Below, piece by piece: positions 22,236-30,220 of a stretch of 64,000 bases of DNA. The stretch's first letter is position 1, and the number at the start of each line of letters is the position of its first letter. The DNA is from an uncultured Ruminococcus sp. (lineage in GTDB: Bacteria > Bacillota > Clostridia > Lachnospirales > Lachnospiraceae). Below the pieces are notes generated by a model. That model worked only from the letters and a program-made list of their open reading frames with translations, was not told the DNA's origin and searched no databases. The DNA lies in contig CAKRLG010000010.1 in NCBI GenBank assembly GCA_934359255.1, forward strand, positions 1 to 64,000, in the 5' to 3' direction. Position numbers and translations under genes: made by a program.

Positions 22236-25200
22236 ATGAAAGCATTTCGGAAAGATTTTTTCAGAGAGATTTTAAAGAACAAAGGACGGTTTTTATCCGT
22301 TTTTTTCATCTCCCTGCTGGGTGCGGCATTTTTTTCGGGTATTCGGTCAGCAGAAGGAGATATGAAGACTTCAGCGGATGCTTATTACGATCAGACAAAT
22401 TACATGGATCTGCGGGTGCTGGGAACGCTCGGCCTTACAGATGCGGATATGGAAGATATCGCAAAGGTGAAAGGCGTAGCACAGGTAACCGGCGGGCATA
22501 CGTTAGAAGTATTACATAAAGAAGGGGAAAAAGAACAGGTAGTGAAACTGATCGCGTTGGAAGATGACGTAAATGAACCGCAGATTCTGGATGGGCGGCT
22601 GCCACAGAAAACGGATGAAATTCTGGTGGATCAGAAATTCTTGGATGGAACCGGAAAAAAGATCGGTGATCAGGTGACATTTGAGAGTGGTACGGACACT
22701 GCACTTTCGGATGACCTTGTTCAGGAAACGTTTACGATTGTAGGATCGGCAACGTTACCCTATTATATGGAACTGACCCGTGGAACGGGAAGTGTCGGAA
22801 ACGGCAGTATTGACAGTTTTGGGCTGTTGCTTCCGGAGACGTTTACCAGTGAGATTTATACAGAAATCTATGTGCAGGTGGATGGGGCAAAGGAGCTGGA
22901 AAGTTACAGTACCTCTTACGAAAGGGCTGTAAAACAAGTACAAAACCGGGTAGAAGAGCTGGAAGAGGAAGCATGTCAGAGAAGATATGATACGGTTTAT
23001 CAGGAGGGGGAAGACAAGCTTTCCGATGCCAGAAAACAGGTAACAGACGGTGAAAAGGAACTGGCGGACGGAAAAAAGACGCTGGAAGACGGCACTTCGC
23101 AGATCGAAGAGGCCAAAGATACTATCGCTGAAAAGGAAAAAGAACTGAAGGAAAATGAATCCCTTCTGGCAGAAAAAGAGACAGAACTGCAAAATGGGGA
23201 GAATCAGCTTGCTGCAAAGGAGAAAGAACTGACTTCTGGAGAACAACAGCTGCAGCAGAAAATGCAGGAACTTGCAGCCGGAAAACAGGAGCTTGCCACA
23301 AAGCAGAAAGAACTGACGGATGGAAAGGCACAGCTGCAGATACAGGAAGAAGAGCTGAATACAGCAAAAAGTCAGCTTGAGGAGCAGGCAGCGAAACTGG
23401 AAGAACAGAAAAGTCAGCTGGAAGAAAAAGAAAAGGAGCTGGATGAAAATGAGGTGACAGTAACTGCGGGTATCAAACAGGTACAGGAAGGGCAGGAACA
23501 GCTTGCCGCCGGTATGCAAAGTGTGCAGGAAGAAATCACCCGGCTGGAAGCACAGAAAGAACAGCTCTCGCAGATGGAAGAACCGGATGCGGAACAGCTG
23601 CAGCAGATCGAGACTGCTTTGCAGGAGCTAAGGCAGCAGCTTGCCGGACTGGAAATACAAAAGGAGGAGCTGTCACAGAAAGAGACGGAACTGACGGGGA
23701 ATCTTACACAGATCCAGCTGGGCAAAGGAGAACTCGAGCAGGCAAGGACGCAGCTGGATGCCGGAGAAGCGGAAATCAGTATGCATCGTCAGGAACTTGC
23801 GGCGGGCGAAGAGAAAATCGCACAGGCAAAGGAACAGCTTGCCGCAGGAGAAAGACAGATCAGTCAGGCACAAAAACAGCTCAAGGATGGCGAGATACAG
23901 ATCGGACAGGCGAAAGAACAGATCACAGCCGGGAAAAATCAGATCGCCGAAGCAAAAGTGGCACTGGCAGACGGAAAGGCACAGCTTTCCGATGGAAAAC
24001 AAAAGATAGAAGATGGAAAAAGTGCTCTGCAGGAGGCAAAAGATGAGATTGCCGCGAAAGAAACAGAGTTGGAAGATGGCTGGAAGACATATGAGAAAGA
24101 AAGACGGAAGGCAGAGCGGAAACTCACAGACGCAAAAGAAGAAATTGCGGATGGTGAGAAAGAACTGGCGGATCTGAAGAATCCGGACTGGTATGTATGG
24201 GGACGAGATCAGGTAACTTCCACGGAAAATTACGGACAGGATGCAGTGCGCATCACAAATATAGGAAAGTTCTTTCCGGTCATTTTCTTTCTGGTGGCAG
24301 CACTTGTCAGCCTGACGACGATGACTCGAATGATCGAGGAACAGCGTCAGCAGATCGGTACCCTGAAAGCGCTGGGATACGGTGACGGTGTGATTGCAGT
24401 AAAATACCTTGCTTACGGACTGATGTTTACCATCTCCGGTGCATTTGTCGGAGTGCTGATCGGTGAGAAAATTCTGCCGTGGGTGATCATGAATGCGTAT
24501 GGTATGCTGTATACAGGCATGAAAGAGTATCTGACCCCGTTAAACTGGAAAGAGGGCGGACTTGCGATCCTCGCGAGTGCACTCTGTACCGGCGTGGCAA
24601 CTGTAGTGGCATGTTATAAGGAACTGGCAGCGCGCCCGGCACAGCTGATGCGCCCGGAGGCTCCCAAAAACGGAAAGAGGATTCTTCTGGAACGGATTCC
24701 ATTTTTATGGGAACATCTGAACTTTACAACAAAATCAACGATCCGGAATCTGATCCGGTATAAAAAGCGGTTCTTTATGACTGTCATTGGTATCGGTGGA
24801 TGTATGGGACTGATCGTGGTGGGATTTGGCTTGCAAGATTCCATTACAGCGATTGCAAAGAATCAGTTTGTCAACCTGTTTACCTATCAGGCAAGCGCTG
24901 TTTTTAATGGGGATGCCACGGAAGAGAAAAAGGCACAGGTACAAAGCGAGATGGAGACGTATCCGGGGATACAGCAGATTCTGGAGATGTATTGCCAGAG
25001 TGTGGAACTGCAGTCACCGAAGCGCAGTGTGGATGCGGTGCTGGAAGTACCGAAAGATCTGACTTGTTTTGGAGATTTCTTTGATCTGCGTGATCGCATC
25101 AGTGGAAAACATTATGATTTCCCGACGCAGGGGGCTGCCATCAGTGAGAAGACGGCAGACATTCTGGGACTCAAAGTCGGTGATACAGTGCAGATGAAAA

Positions 25201-25859
25201 AGGGCGATCAGATTGTGGAAGTGGAGATCACGGAGATTGTCGAGAATTATGTGCGGCATTTTATCTATATAACGACAGAAACATATCAGACCTTGTTCGG
25301 GGAAGCGACAGAGTATAATCAGCTGTTGCTTCGCTACGAAGATACGTCAGACAGTTACGAGGACGGACTGGGACAGACGATCATGGAACATCCGGAGATC
25401 GCAGCTATCTCCTTTACGTCAGATCTGATCAGTGAGATCGACAACATGCTTCGCTCTCTGAATATCGTCATTGTGGTTCTGATCGTATCGGCAGGTTTGC
25501 TGGCATTTGTGGTGCTGTATAATCTGAACAATATCAATATCACAGAACGTCAGAGAGAGCTGGCAACACTGAAAGTGCTTGGATTCTACGACGGAGAAGT
25601 GGCTTCGTATGTATATCGTGAGAACATGGTACTTACCGTATTCGGCATCCTGGCCGGTGTGGGAATCGGTGCTTTTTTGCATGGAAAGATGATCCGGACT
25701 GTGGAAGTGGATATGATGATGTTCGGAAGAAATATATTTTTCAGAAGTTTCTTGTACAGCGGACTGATCACACTGGCATTTGCATTGTTTGTCAATGGAA
25801 TGATGTATTACCGGCTGAAAAAGATTGATATGATCGAATCACTGAAAAGTGTGGAATAA
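22236..25859 (+). CDS. FtsX-domain ABC permease with very long coiled coil
   Basis: The membrane partner of the preceding ATPase. The 1207-residue protein has one N-terminal helix (about 16-38), an outside domain, then about 410 residues (about 240-650) of low-complexity coiled coil rich in Gln, Glu, Lys, Leu and Ala with recurring LxxGxxQLxxA and ADGKxxL units. A first FtsX domain follows (from about 676, with MTRMIEEQRQQIGTLKALGY), then a second outside region and a final FtsX domain (ITERQRELATLKVLGFYDGEV). I chose the ATG at 22236 because GGTGGAG precedes it; a GTG nine bases earlier overlaps that site. Family members are often 800-1200 residues. The substrate is unknown; the coil may reach into the wall. 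Confidence 0.88.
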   Translation: MKAFRKDFFREILKNKGRFLSVFFISLLGAAFFSGIRSAEGDMKTSADAYYDQTNYMDLRVLGTLGLTDADMEDIAKVKGVAQVTGGHTLEVLHKEGEKEQVVKLIALEDDVNEPQILDGRLPQKTDEILVDQKFLDGTGKKIGDQVTFESGTDTALSDDLVQETFTIVGSATLPYYMELTRGTGSVGNGSIDSFGLLLPETFTSEIYTEIYVQVDGAKELESYSTSYERAVKQVQNRVEELEEEACQRRYDTVYQEGEDKLSDARKQVTDGEKELADGKKTLEDGTSQIEEAKDTIAEKEKELKENESLLAEKETELQNGENQLAAKEKELTSGEQQLQQKMQELAAGKQELATKQKELTDGKAQLQIQEEELNTAKSQLEEQAAKLEEQKSQLEEKEKELDENEVTVTAGIKQVQEGQEQLAAGMQSVQEEITRLEAQKEQLSQMEEPDAEQLQQIETALQELRQQLAGLEIQKEELSQKETELTGNLTQIQLGKGELEQARTQLDAGEAEISMHRQELAAGEEKIAQAKEQLAAGERQISQAQKQLKDGEIQIGQAKEQITAGKNQIAEAKVALADGKAQLSDGKQKIEDGKSALQEAKDEIAAKETELEDGWKTYEKERRKAERKLTDAKEEIADGEKELADLKNPDWYVWGRDQVTSTENYGQDAVRITNIGKFFPVIFFLVAALVSLTTMTRMIEEQRQQIGTLKALGYGDGVIAVKYLAYGLMFTISGAFVGVLIGEKILPWVIMNAYGMLYTGMKEYLTPLNWKEGGLAILASALCTGVATVVACYKELAARPAQLMRPEAPKNGKRILLERIPFLWEHLNFTTKSTIRNLIRYKKRFFMTVIGIGGCMGLIVVGFGLQDSITAIAKNQFVNLFTYQASAVFNGDATEEKKAQVQSEMETYPGIQQILEMYCQSVELQSPKRSVDAVLEVPKDLTCFGDFFDLRDRISGKHYDFPTQGAAISEKTADILGLKVGDTVQMKKGDQIVEVEITEIVENYVRHFIYITTETYQTLFGEATEYNQLLLRYEDTSDSYEDGLGQTIMEHPEIAAISFTSDLISEIDNMLRSLNIVIVVLIVSAGLLAFVVLYNLNNINITERQRELATLKVLGFYDGEVASYVYRENMVLTVFGILAGVGIGAFLHGKMIRTVEVDMMMFGRNIFFRSFLYSGLITLAFALFVNGMMYYRLKKIDMIESLKSVE

Positions 25860-25860
25860 A

Positions 25861-25894
25861 AAAAGAAGAAGAGGTTAATCCTCTTCTTCTTTTT
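25861..25894. terminator. Bidirectional terminator overlapping the end of the CorC-like gene
   Basis: AAAAGAAGAAGAGG (25861-25874), loop TTAAT, then CCTCTTCTTCTTTT. The minus-strand stop codon lies in the loop, and the 3' arm encodes that protein's last residues, KKEEED. Confidence 0.8.
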
Positions 25895-27161
25895 TATCGT
25901 AAAAATCTTCCGGTATATAGATGTGTACAAGTTCGATACGGTTTTTGTCCACCTGATCGACGACCAGTTTCAGATGATTATCTGTGATACAGGATTCACC
26001 GGGAACCGGCAGGTGATCGAGCTGTTCGATCACAAAACCTCCGATGGAATCGTAATCTTCTGTTTCCAGATGCAGATCCAGAGCTTCATTCAGATCGTCC
26101 AGTTTGGCAGAACCTTTTGCAAGATATTCCCGTTTCGGAAGGATTTCTTTAAAGTCTTCCTCTTCGTCGGCATCGTATTCATCACGGATCTCTCCGACGA
26201 TTTCTTCGAGCAGGTCTTCCAGTGTGATCATACCGGCGGTTGCGCCATATTCATCAAGGACTATTGCCAGATTGACGGCATATTCTTTCATCTCCATCAG
26301 AAGATCTGCCGTACCTTTGTATTCATAAGTAAAATATGGGTTTCTGAGAAAATCCCGTACAGAAAAGGGTTTTTCCGGATCTCGCAGAATTAGGTCTTTC
26401 ATATTCAGAGTGCCGATGATGGTATCTGTTGAATTTTCATAGACCGGATAACGGGTATAACCGTCTTCACGGAATGCCTGAATTACTTCGTCATAAGTGG
26501 CATCCACATTAATCAGAGACATATCGATACGGGGAACCATCACATCCTTGGCCTGAGAATCACCAAAATCGAAAACGTTATAGATCATCTGGCGCTCTTC
26601 ACTCTCGATGACACCGTCTTCATGACTGACATCCACGATGGTACGAAGTTCCTGCTCTGTCATGGCATTTGGCTTGGCATCGGGATCCACATGAAGCAGA
26701 AACAAGACACCTCGCGAAAGCAGATTCACAAGGAAAATTACAGGAGTCAGCAGCCTGGTCAGAGGATAGATTACCGGTGCATAGGCAAGAGAGATTTTTT
26801 CTGCCTGTAATGTTGCCAGGGTTTTCGGTGTGATCTCACCGAACAGAAGAATCAGCAAGGTCAGAATGCCGGTGATAATACCAATAAAGGCATTACCAAG
26901 AACTCTGGTGGTCCAGGTGGTTGCCAGAGAAGATGCCGACAGGTTGACGATATTGTTGCCGATAAGGATCGTACTCAGAAGCTTTCCCGGATTTTCAATA
27001 ATTTTCAATAAAGTTTTTGCTTTTTTATTCCCATCGTCAGCAAGAGACATGATACGGATCTTGTTGACTGTAGTCATCGCCGTCTCTGCGGAAGAGAAAA
27101 ATGCGGAAAGCAAAATTAACAGCAGTAACACAATTAGTTGTATGGCGTCGCCAGAATCCAA
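25875..27161 (-). CDS. CNNM/CorC-HlyC family membrane protein with CBS pair
   Basis: Probably a divalent-metal (magnesium or cobalt) transport or homeostasis protein. The 428-residue protein has an N-terminal CNNM/DUF21 membrane domain with about four helices (LLSAFFSSAETAMTTVNKIR is its hallmark start). Two CBS domains follow (about 205-325, with MVPRIDMSLINVD and YPVYENSTDTIIG), then a C-terminal CorC_HlyC domain. The start appears to be TTG at 27161, with AAAGGAG nine bases upstream; no ATG fits. The C-terminus is acidic and encoded by a terminator arm. It converges on the ABC permease gene. HlyC in old names does not mean haemolysin. Confidence 0.9.
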   Translation of the reverse strand: MDSGDAIQLIVLLLLILLSAFFSSAETAMTTVNKIRIMSLADDGNKKAKTLLKIIENPGKLLSTILIGNNIVNLSASSLATTWTTRVLGNAFIGIITGILTLLILLFGEITPKTLATLQAEKISLAYAPVIYPLTRLLTPVIFLVNLLSRGVLFLLHVDPDAKPNAMTEQELRTIVDVSHEDGVIESEERQMIYNVFDFGDSQAKDVMVPRIDMSLINVDATYDEVIQAFREDGYTRYPVYENSTDTIIGTLNMKDLILRDPEKPFSVRDFLRNPYFTYEYKGTADLLMEMKEYAVNLAIVLDEYGATAGMITLEDLLEEIVGEIRDEYDADEEEDFKEILPKREYLAKGSAKLDDLNEALDLHLETEDYDSIGGFVIEQLDHLPVPGESCITDNHLKLVVDQVDKNRIELVHIYIPEDFYDKKEEED

Positions 27162-27324
27162 AAATATTCACTCCTTTGAAAATATGTAGTAGTTGTACTT
27201 GAATATACAGGAATTCGATTCAAAAATCAAGACAAATTCTTGTAAAATCACATTTTTTGGGGTGTTGAAAATGAGAAGGATATGTTATAATATAAAACTG
27301 AATAACTGTGAAAGTAGTAAAAAA

Positions 27325-27342
27325 AGCTGTGAAACCACAGCT
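27325..27342 (+). promoter_or_regulatory. Perfect hairpin in the leader of the surface-protein gene
   Basis: AGCTGTG-AAAC-CACAGCT lies 29 bases before the start codon and downstream of a TATAAT at about 27288. It has no T-run and could shield or stabilise the mRNA 5' end. Confidence 0.5.
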
Positions 27343-27371
27343 GAAAATACAAAGCAGGAGAGATGTGAATA

Positions 27372-29372
27372 ATGAAGAAAAATAAGAAACCGGCAGCAAA
27401 GCGGTACATGAAGACGGTGGGGATGGTGATGGCATCCGTGATGGTTCTTTCCTCTACAACCGGTCAGATGGTATATGCGGAGTCTGCAAAAGACCAGAAA
27501 GATACACAGGATGGAGAAAAGAAAGAAGAAAAAACCATCGTATATCTGAATGGAAAAACGGGAAATGATAAGAATAGCGGCGAGAGTCAGGATGAGGCAG
27601 TAAAAAGCTTTGAAAAGGCAGCAGAACTTGCAGGATCCTGCGGTGTGATCCGAATCTGCGGTACAGTTACTGTAGCGGAGAAAGAAACCTGGGAATTACC
27701 ATCCGGAGTCTCTATCCGCCGTGCAGAAGATTTTGAAGATGCACTGGTTCGCGTGACCGGCTGTCTGAAGCTGGAGAATGTCCGCCTGTATACAGAGGAT
27801 ATCACCGGAGACGGTGAAGTAGAAGGAGCAGCAGAAAAAGAAAAAGTCTATGTTCCGAAAGTAATTACAGTAAAAGATGCAAAAGCATTGTCAGAGATTT
27901 CTCTGGAAGGCTGCGATGGAGACGGAATATTTTCCTGGGAGAAAGAGGATGCAGTTCCAACAGAATATGAGACGGACTATCAGGTGGTTTTCCATCCCTA
28001 TGACACGAAAAAGATTGATTACAGCAAAGAAAAAGGATGGGACGAAGACAGCGAAACTGTGACCAGAAAGGTTACTGTTCGCGTAAGCTCTCTGAAACCG
28101 GAAGTAACACCAACGCCGGAAATAACTGATACGCCGGAAGTCACCCCGACTCCGGAAGCGACCCCGACTCCGGAAACGACACCTGAGGTTACAGCGACGC
28201 CGGAACCGACAACAACACCGGAAGTCACCCAACAGCCGGAGAATACACCGCAGCCAACACCTGAGGTTACGGAACCGGCAGATCCGGGTACAGAAGTAAC
28301 ACATCCGGACACAACGATTACTCCGGAGCCGACAGAAGTGCCGGATATTCCGACAGAACCGGAAGTACCGCCAACAGACCCGGCAGAACCAACGCCAGAG
28401 ACACCAAAACCACAGCCGGAGGCACCGTCTGATACCGTGCCAGAGACACCAGCGGATACAGGAAGCGAAGAAGTATCCGGACTTACCTGGGAACAGATGA
28501 ATGAGATTGCAACGGTACAGGAACAGCTGGATTTCCTTCCGAGTGAAGTGACGACACCGGAAGAGGTAGAAGCAATCGTAGCGGCTACAAAAGAATACGA
28601 GGCACTGTCTGAAGCACAGGAAGCTTATATTGAGTCTGACAGTCTGGTGCTGTTACAGACAGCCCAGGAACAGGCGAAGACAGTCAACCGGACAAGCAAT
28701 GGCGTTACGGTAGACGGTGATTTCCCATGGTACATACAGTTTCAGGTACAACTGAATAATGATAAATCTGACAGTTCCGTACTGGATGGTCAGAATGTGG
28801 ATACTTTTATCAGCCCGTATGAGATGCAGCTGTGGGATCTGATGAATGACAGTGAATATCAGCTGAACGGACAGCAGGTGCGCATCACGATGCCGGCACC
28901 GGACGATCAGCTCTATACACAGCTTGTTGTGATTCATTATCTGAAAGATGGAAGTATCGAGTATATTACTCCGATTTATAATGCAGACGGAACACTGAGT
29001 TTTGTGACAACATCTTTCAGCCCGTACAATGTGGCAGGTTTGAAGATCGCAGGAAGTCAGTCTCTGGTAGGTAATACGGATAAGGCATATGCAAATAAAA
29101 ATACAACAACTTCCGGAAGTACAACGACAAAACTGACACCGAATGTGTCCGCAGGAAATACAGGCAGCAGTTCAAACGGAAGCACATCCGGCAGTGTGAC
29201 AAAGAAAAACACGCAGAAGAGCCAGACACAGCAGTCTTCCGGTACGACACTGAAAAGAGTCAATCCGAAGACCGGAGATTATCAGCAGACAGCCTGGTAT
29301 GCAGGACTCGCGGCAGCAGCGCTTGCAGCACTCGGTATCGCAGGTAAGAAAAATCGCAAAAAAGAAATCTGA
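27372..29372 (+). CDS. Cell-wall-anchored surface protein with Pro/Thr/Glu-rich stalk
   Basis: A 666-residue secreted protein. It has a basic start and signal peptide with likely cleavage after VYAES or nearby, then a DUF1565-like segment (VYLNGKTGNDKNSGESQDEAVKS, about residues 55-75) that often opens beta-helix repeats. A stalk follows (about 238-370) of TPE/TPEVT repeats, then a globular region (about 375-560) and a serine/threonine-rich spacer. The C-terminus is a sortase signal: NPKTGD, a hydrophobic helix and KKNRKKE. The ligand is unknown. No sortase is nearby. A leader with a perfect hairpin precedes it, and a terminator follows within 25 bases. Confidence 0.85.
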   Translation: MKKNKKPAAKRYMKTVGMVMASVMVLSSTTGQMVYAESAKDQKDTQDGEKKEEKTIVYLNGKTGNDKNSGESQDEAVKSFEKAAELAGSCGVIRICGTVTVAEKETWELPSGVSIRRAEDFEDALVRVTGCLKLENVRLYTEDITGDGEVEGAAEKEKVYVPKVITVKDAKALSEISLEGCDGDGIFSWEKEDAVPTEYETDYQVVFHPYDTKKIDYSKEKGWDEDSETVTRKVTVRVSSLKPEVTPTPEITDTPEVTPTPEATPTPETTPEVTATPEPTTTPEVTQQPENTPQPTPEVTEPADPGTEVTHPDTTITPEPTEVPDIPTEPEVPPTDPAEPTPETPKPQPEAPSDTVPETPADTGSEEVSGLTWEQMNEIATVQEQLDFLPSEVTTPEEVEAIVAATKEYEALSEAQEAYIESDSLVLLQTAQEQAKTVNRTSNGVTVDGDFPWYIQFQVQLNNDKSDSSVLDGQNVDTFISPYEMQLWDLMNDSEYQLNGQQVRITMPAPDDQLYTQLVVIHYLKDGSIEYITPIYNADGTLSFVTTSFSPYNVAGLKIAGSQSLVGNTDKAYANKNTTTSGSTTTKLTPNVSAGNTGSSSNGSTSGSVTKKNTQKSQTQQSSGTTLKRVNPKTGDYQQTAWYAGLAAAALAALGIAGKKNRKKEI

Positions 29373-29397
29373 AGCCGATAAGGTATAGAATGTACAA

Positions 29398-29431
29398 CCC
29401 TCCCATATAGTACTGTATGGGAGGGATTTTT
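29398..29431 (+). terminator. Terminator overlapping the translation start of the next gene
   Basis: CCCTCCCATA-tagtac-TGTATGGGAGGG followed by ATTTTTTT. The right arm contains GGGAGGG, the apparent ribosome site of the next gene, and its ATG/TTG start codons lie in or just after the hairpin. Confidence 0.75.
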
Positions 29432-29815
29432 TTGGATACAGGGAAAAACATCTGGATACAAAAGAGCAGCAGAATCATAAAAGGGCTGATCGTATCTTAT
29501 CTGGTCAGCGGAGCTGGGCTCTTGCTTCTGGCATTGCTGTTGCTGAAGTACCAGTTAGATGAGAGAAAAGTGTCCGCTGGTATTCTGGCTGTTTATATTC
29601 TATCCGGATTATCGGGAGGAATTTATATGGGAAAAACAGCAGAAAGAAAAAGATATCTGTGGGGAATGATACTTGGCAGTATGTACTGGATTATTCTGAT
29701 GCTGATTACCATCTTATCCGGTGCAGGTACGGGAACGGGGGTGAAAGGTGCATTTCTTACACTTCTTATCTGTGCAGGGGCGTCAACTTTGGGAGCGATG
29801 GTGATGGGAGCGTGA
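29432..29815 (+). CDS. TIGR04086 family small membrane protein
   Basis: About 127 residues with four hydrophobic segments (GLIVSYLVSGAGLLLLALLL, ILAVYILSGLSGGIYMG, WGMILGSMYWIILMLITIL, and a last one) in the pattern of the TIGR04086/YrzE-like family, which sits beside SCIFF genes in many Clostridia. The function is unknown. The start is uncertain. TTG at 29432 is six bases after GGGAGGG, while an in-frame ATG at 29417 has no ribosome site and lies inside the terminator hairpin. Either way, the preceding terminator overlaps the start region. Confidence 0.75.
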   Translation: MDTGKNIWIQKSSRIIKGLIVSYLVSGAGLLLLALLLLKYQLDERKVSAGILAVYILSGLSGGIYMGKTAERKRYLWGMILGSMYWIILMLITILSGAGTGTGVKGAFLTLLICAGASTLGAMVMGA

Positions 29816-29844
29816 AAATAGCCGGAAGTTGCGAAAAAAACTCT

Positions 29845-29872
29845 TTGAAAATGAAAGAACATATGCTATAAT
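29845..29872 (+). promoter_or_regulatory. Promoter of the SCIFF peptide gene
   Basis: TTGAAA (29845-29850), a 16-bp spacer and TATAAT (29867-29872), followed 32 bases later by the SCIFF ATG. Confidence 0.7.
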
Positions 29873-29904
29873 GCAAGAAGTAATAACATAAGGAGGAAGC
29901 AAAA

Positions 29905-30048
29905 ATGAAACATATTAAAACTTTAAATACAAAAAGTTTACAGAACACAATGAAAAAAGGTGGATGTGGTGAATGTCAGACATCCTGCCAGTCTGCTTGC
30001 AAGACTTCTTGTACAGTAGGAAATCAGAGCTGCGAAAACACAAAATAA
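29905..30048 (+). CDS. scfA: SCIFF peptide (six cysteines in forty-five), thioether-peptide precursor
   Basis: A 47-residue ribosomally made peptide modified by the radical SAM maturase encoded downstream. It begins MKHIKTLNTKSLQNTMKKGG (leader part) and then has six cysteines at 21, 24, 28, 32, 36 and 43 in a Cys/Ser/Thr-rich core. This is the defining pattern of the SCIFF family, which is conserved across Clostridia. The maturase links cysteine sulfurs to other residues through thioether bonds (sactipeptide/ranthipeptide chemistry). The natural role of the product is unknown. AAGGAGG is ideally placed, the promoter is near consensus, and a terminator follows, so the peptide should be strongly made. 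Confidence 0.95.
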   Translation: MKHIKTLNTKSLQNTMKKGGCGECQTSCQSACKTSCTVGNQSCENTK

Positions 30049-30081
30049 GAAATCAGCAGGCTCTATGATGCTTGGAACATA

Positions 30082-30115
30082 CAGGCAGCGGTTCAAAAGC
30101 CGCTGCTTGCTTTTT
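30082..30115 (+). terminator. Terminator between SCIFF and its maturase
   Basis: CAGGCAGCGG pairs with CCGCTGCTTG around TTCAAAAG, followed by TTTTT. It would let much more peptide mRNA than maturase mRNA be made. Confidence 0.8.
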
Positions 30116-30134
30116 GTTACATAGCATATCGATC

Positions 30135-30163
30135 ATTGATCCGATGGATCAATTGTGATCACA
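30135..30163. promoter_or_regulatory. Two adjacent perfect dyads before the maturase gene
   Basis: ATTGATCC-GAT-GGATCAAT (30135-30153) is followed directly by TGTGATCACA (30154-30163). They look like operator sites for dimeric regulators. No clear -10/-35 pair was identified, though TGTATA follows at about 30166. Confidence 0.5.
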
Positions 30164-30220
30164 TTGTATATCGAAGCAGAAGATGTTGCTGCTTAAGAAA
30201 AGAAGAAGGAGAACAAATAA

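Noticed and set aside
22755-24127. Minus-strand Leu/Phe-rich or Ser-rich frames opposite the coiled-coil region
   Set aside because: They are antisense images of Gln/Glu/Lys/Ala repeats in the permease gene.
27325-27342. Terminator upstream of the surface-protein gene
   Set aside because: The perfect hairpin has no T-run after it and lies in that gene's own leader.
28081-28460. Direct repeats as a possible mobile element or minisatellite in the surface gene
   Set aside because: They keep reading frame and encode the TPE stalk, so they are ordinary protein repeats.
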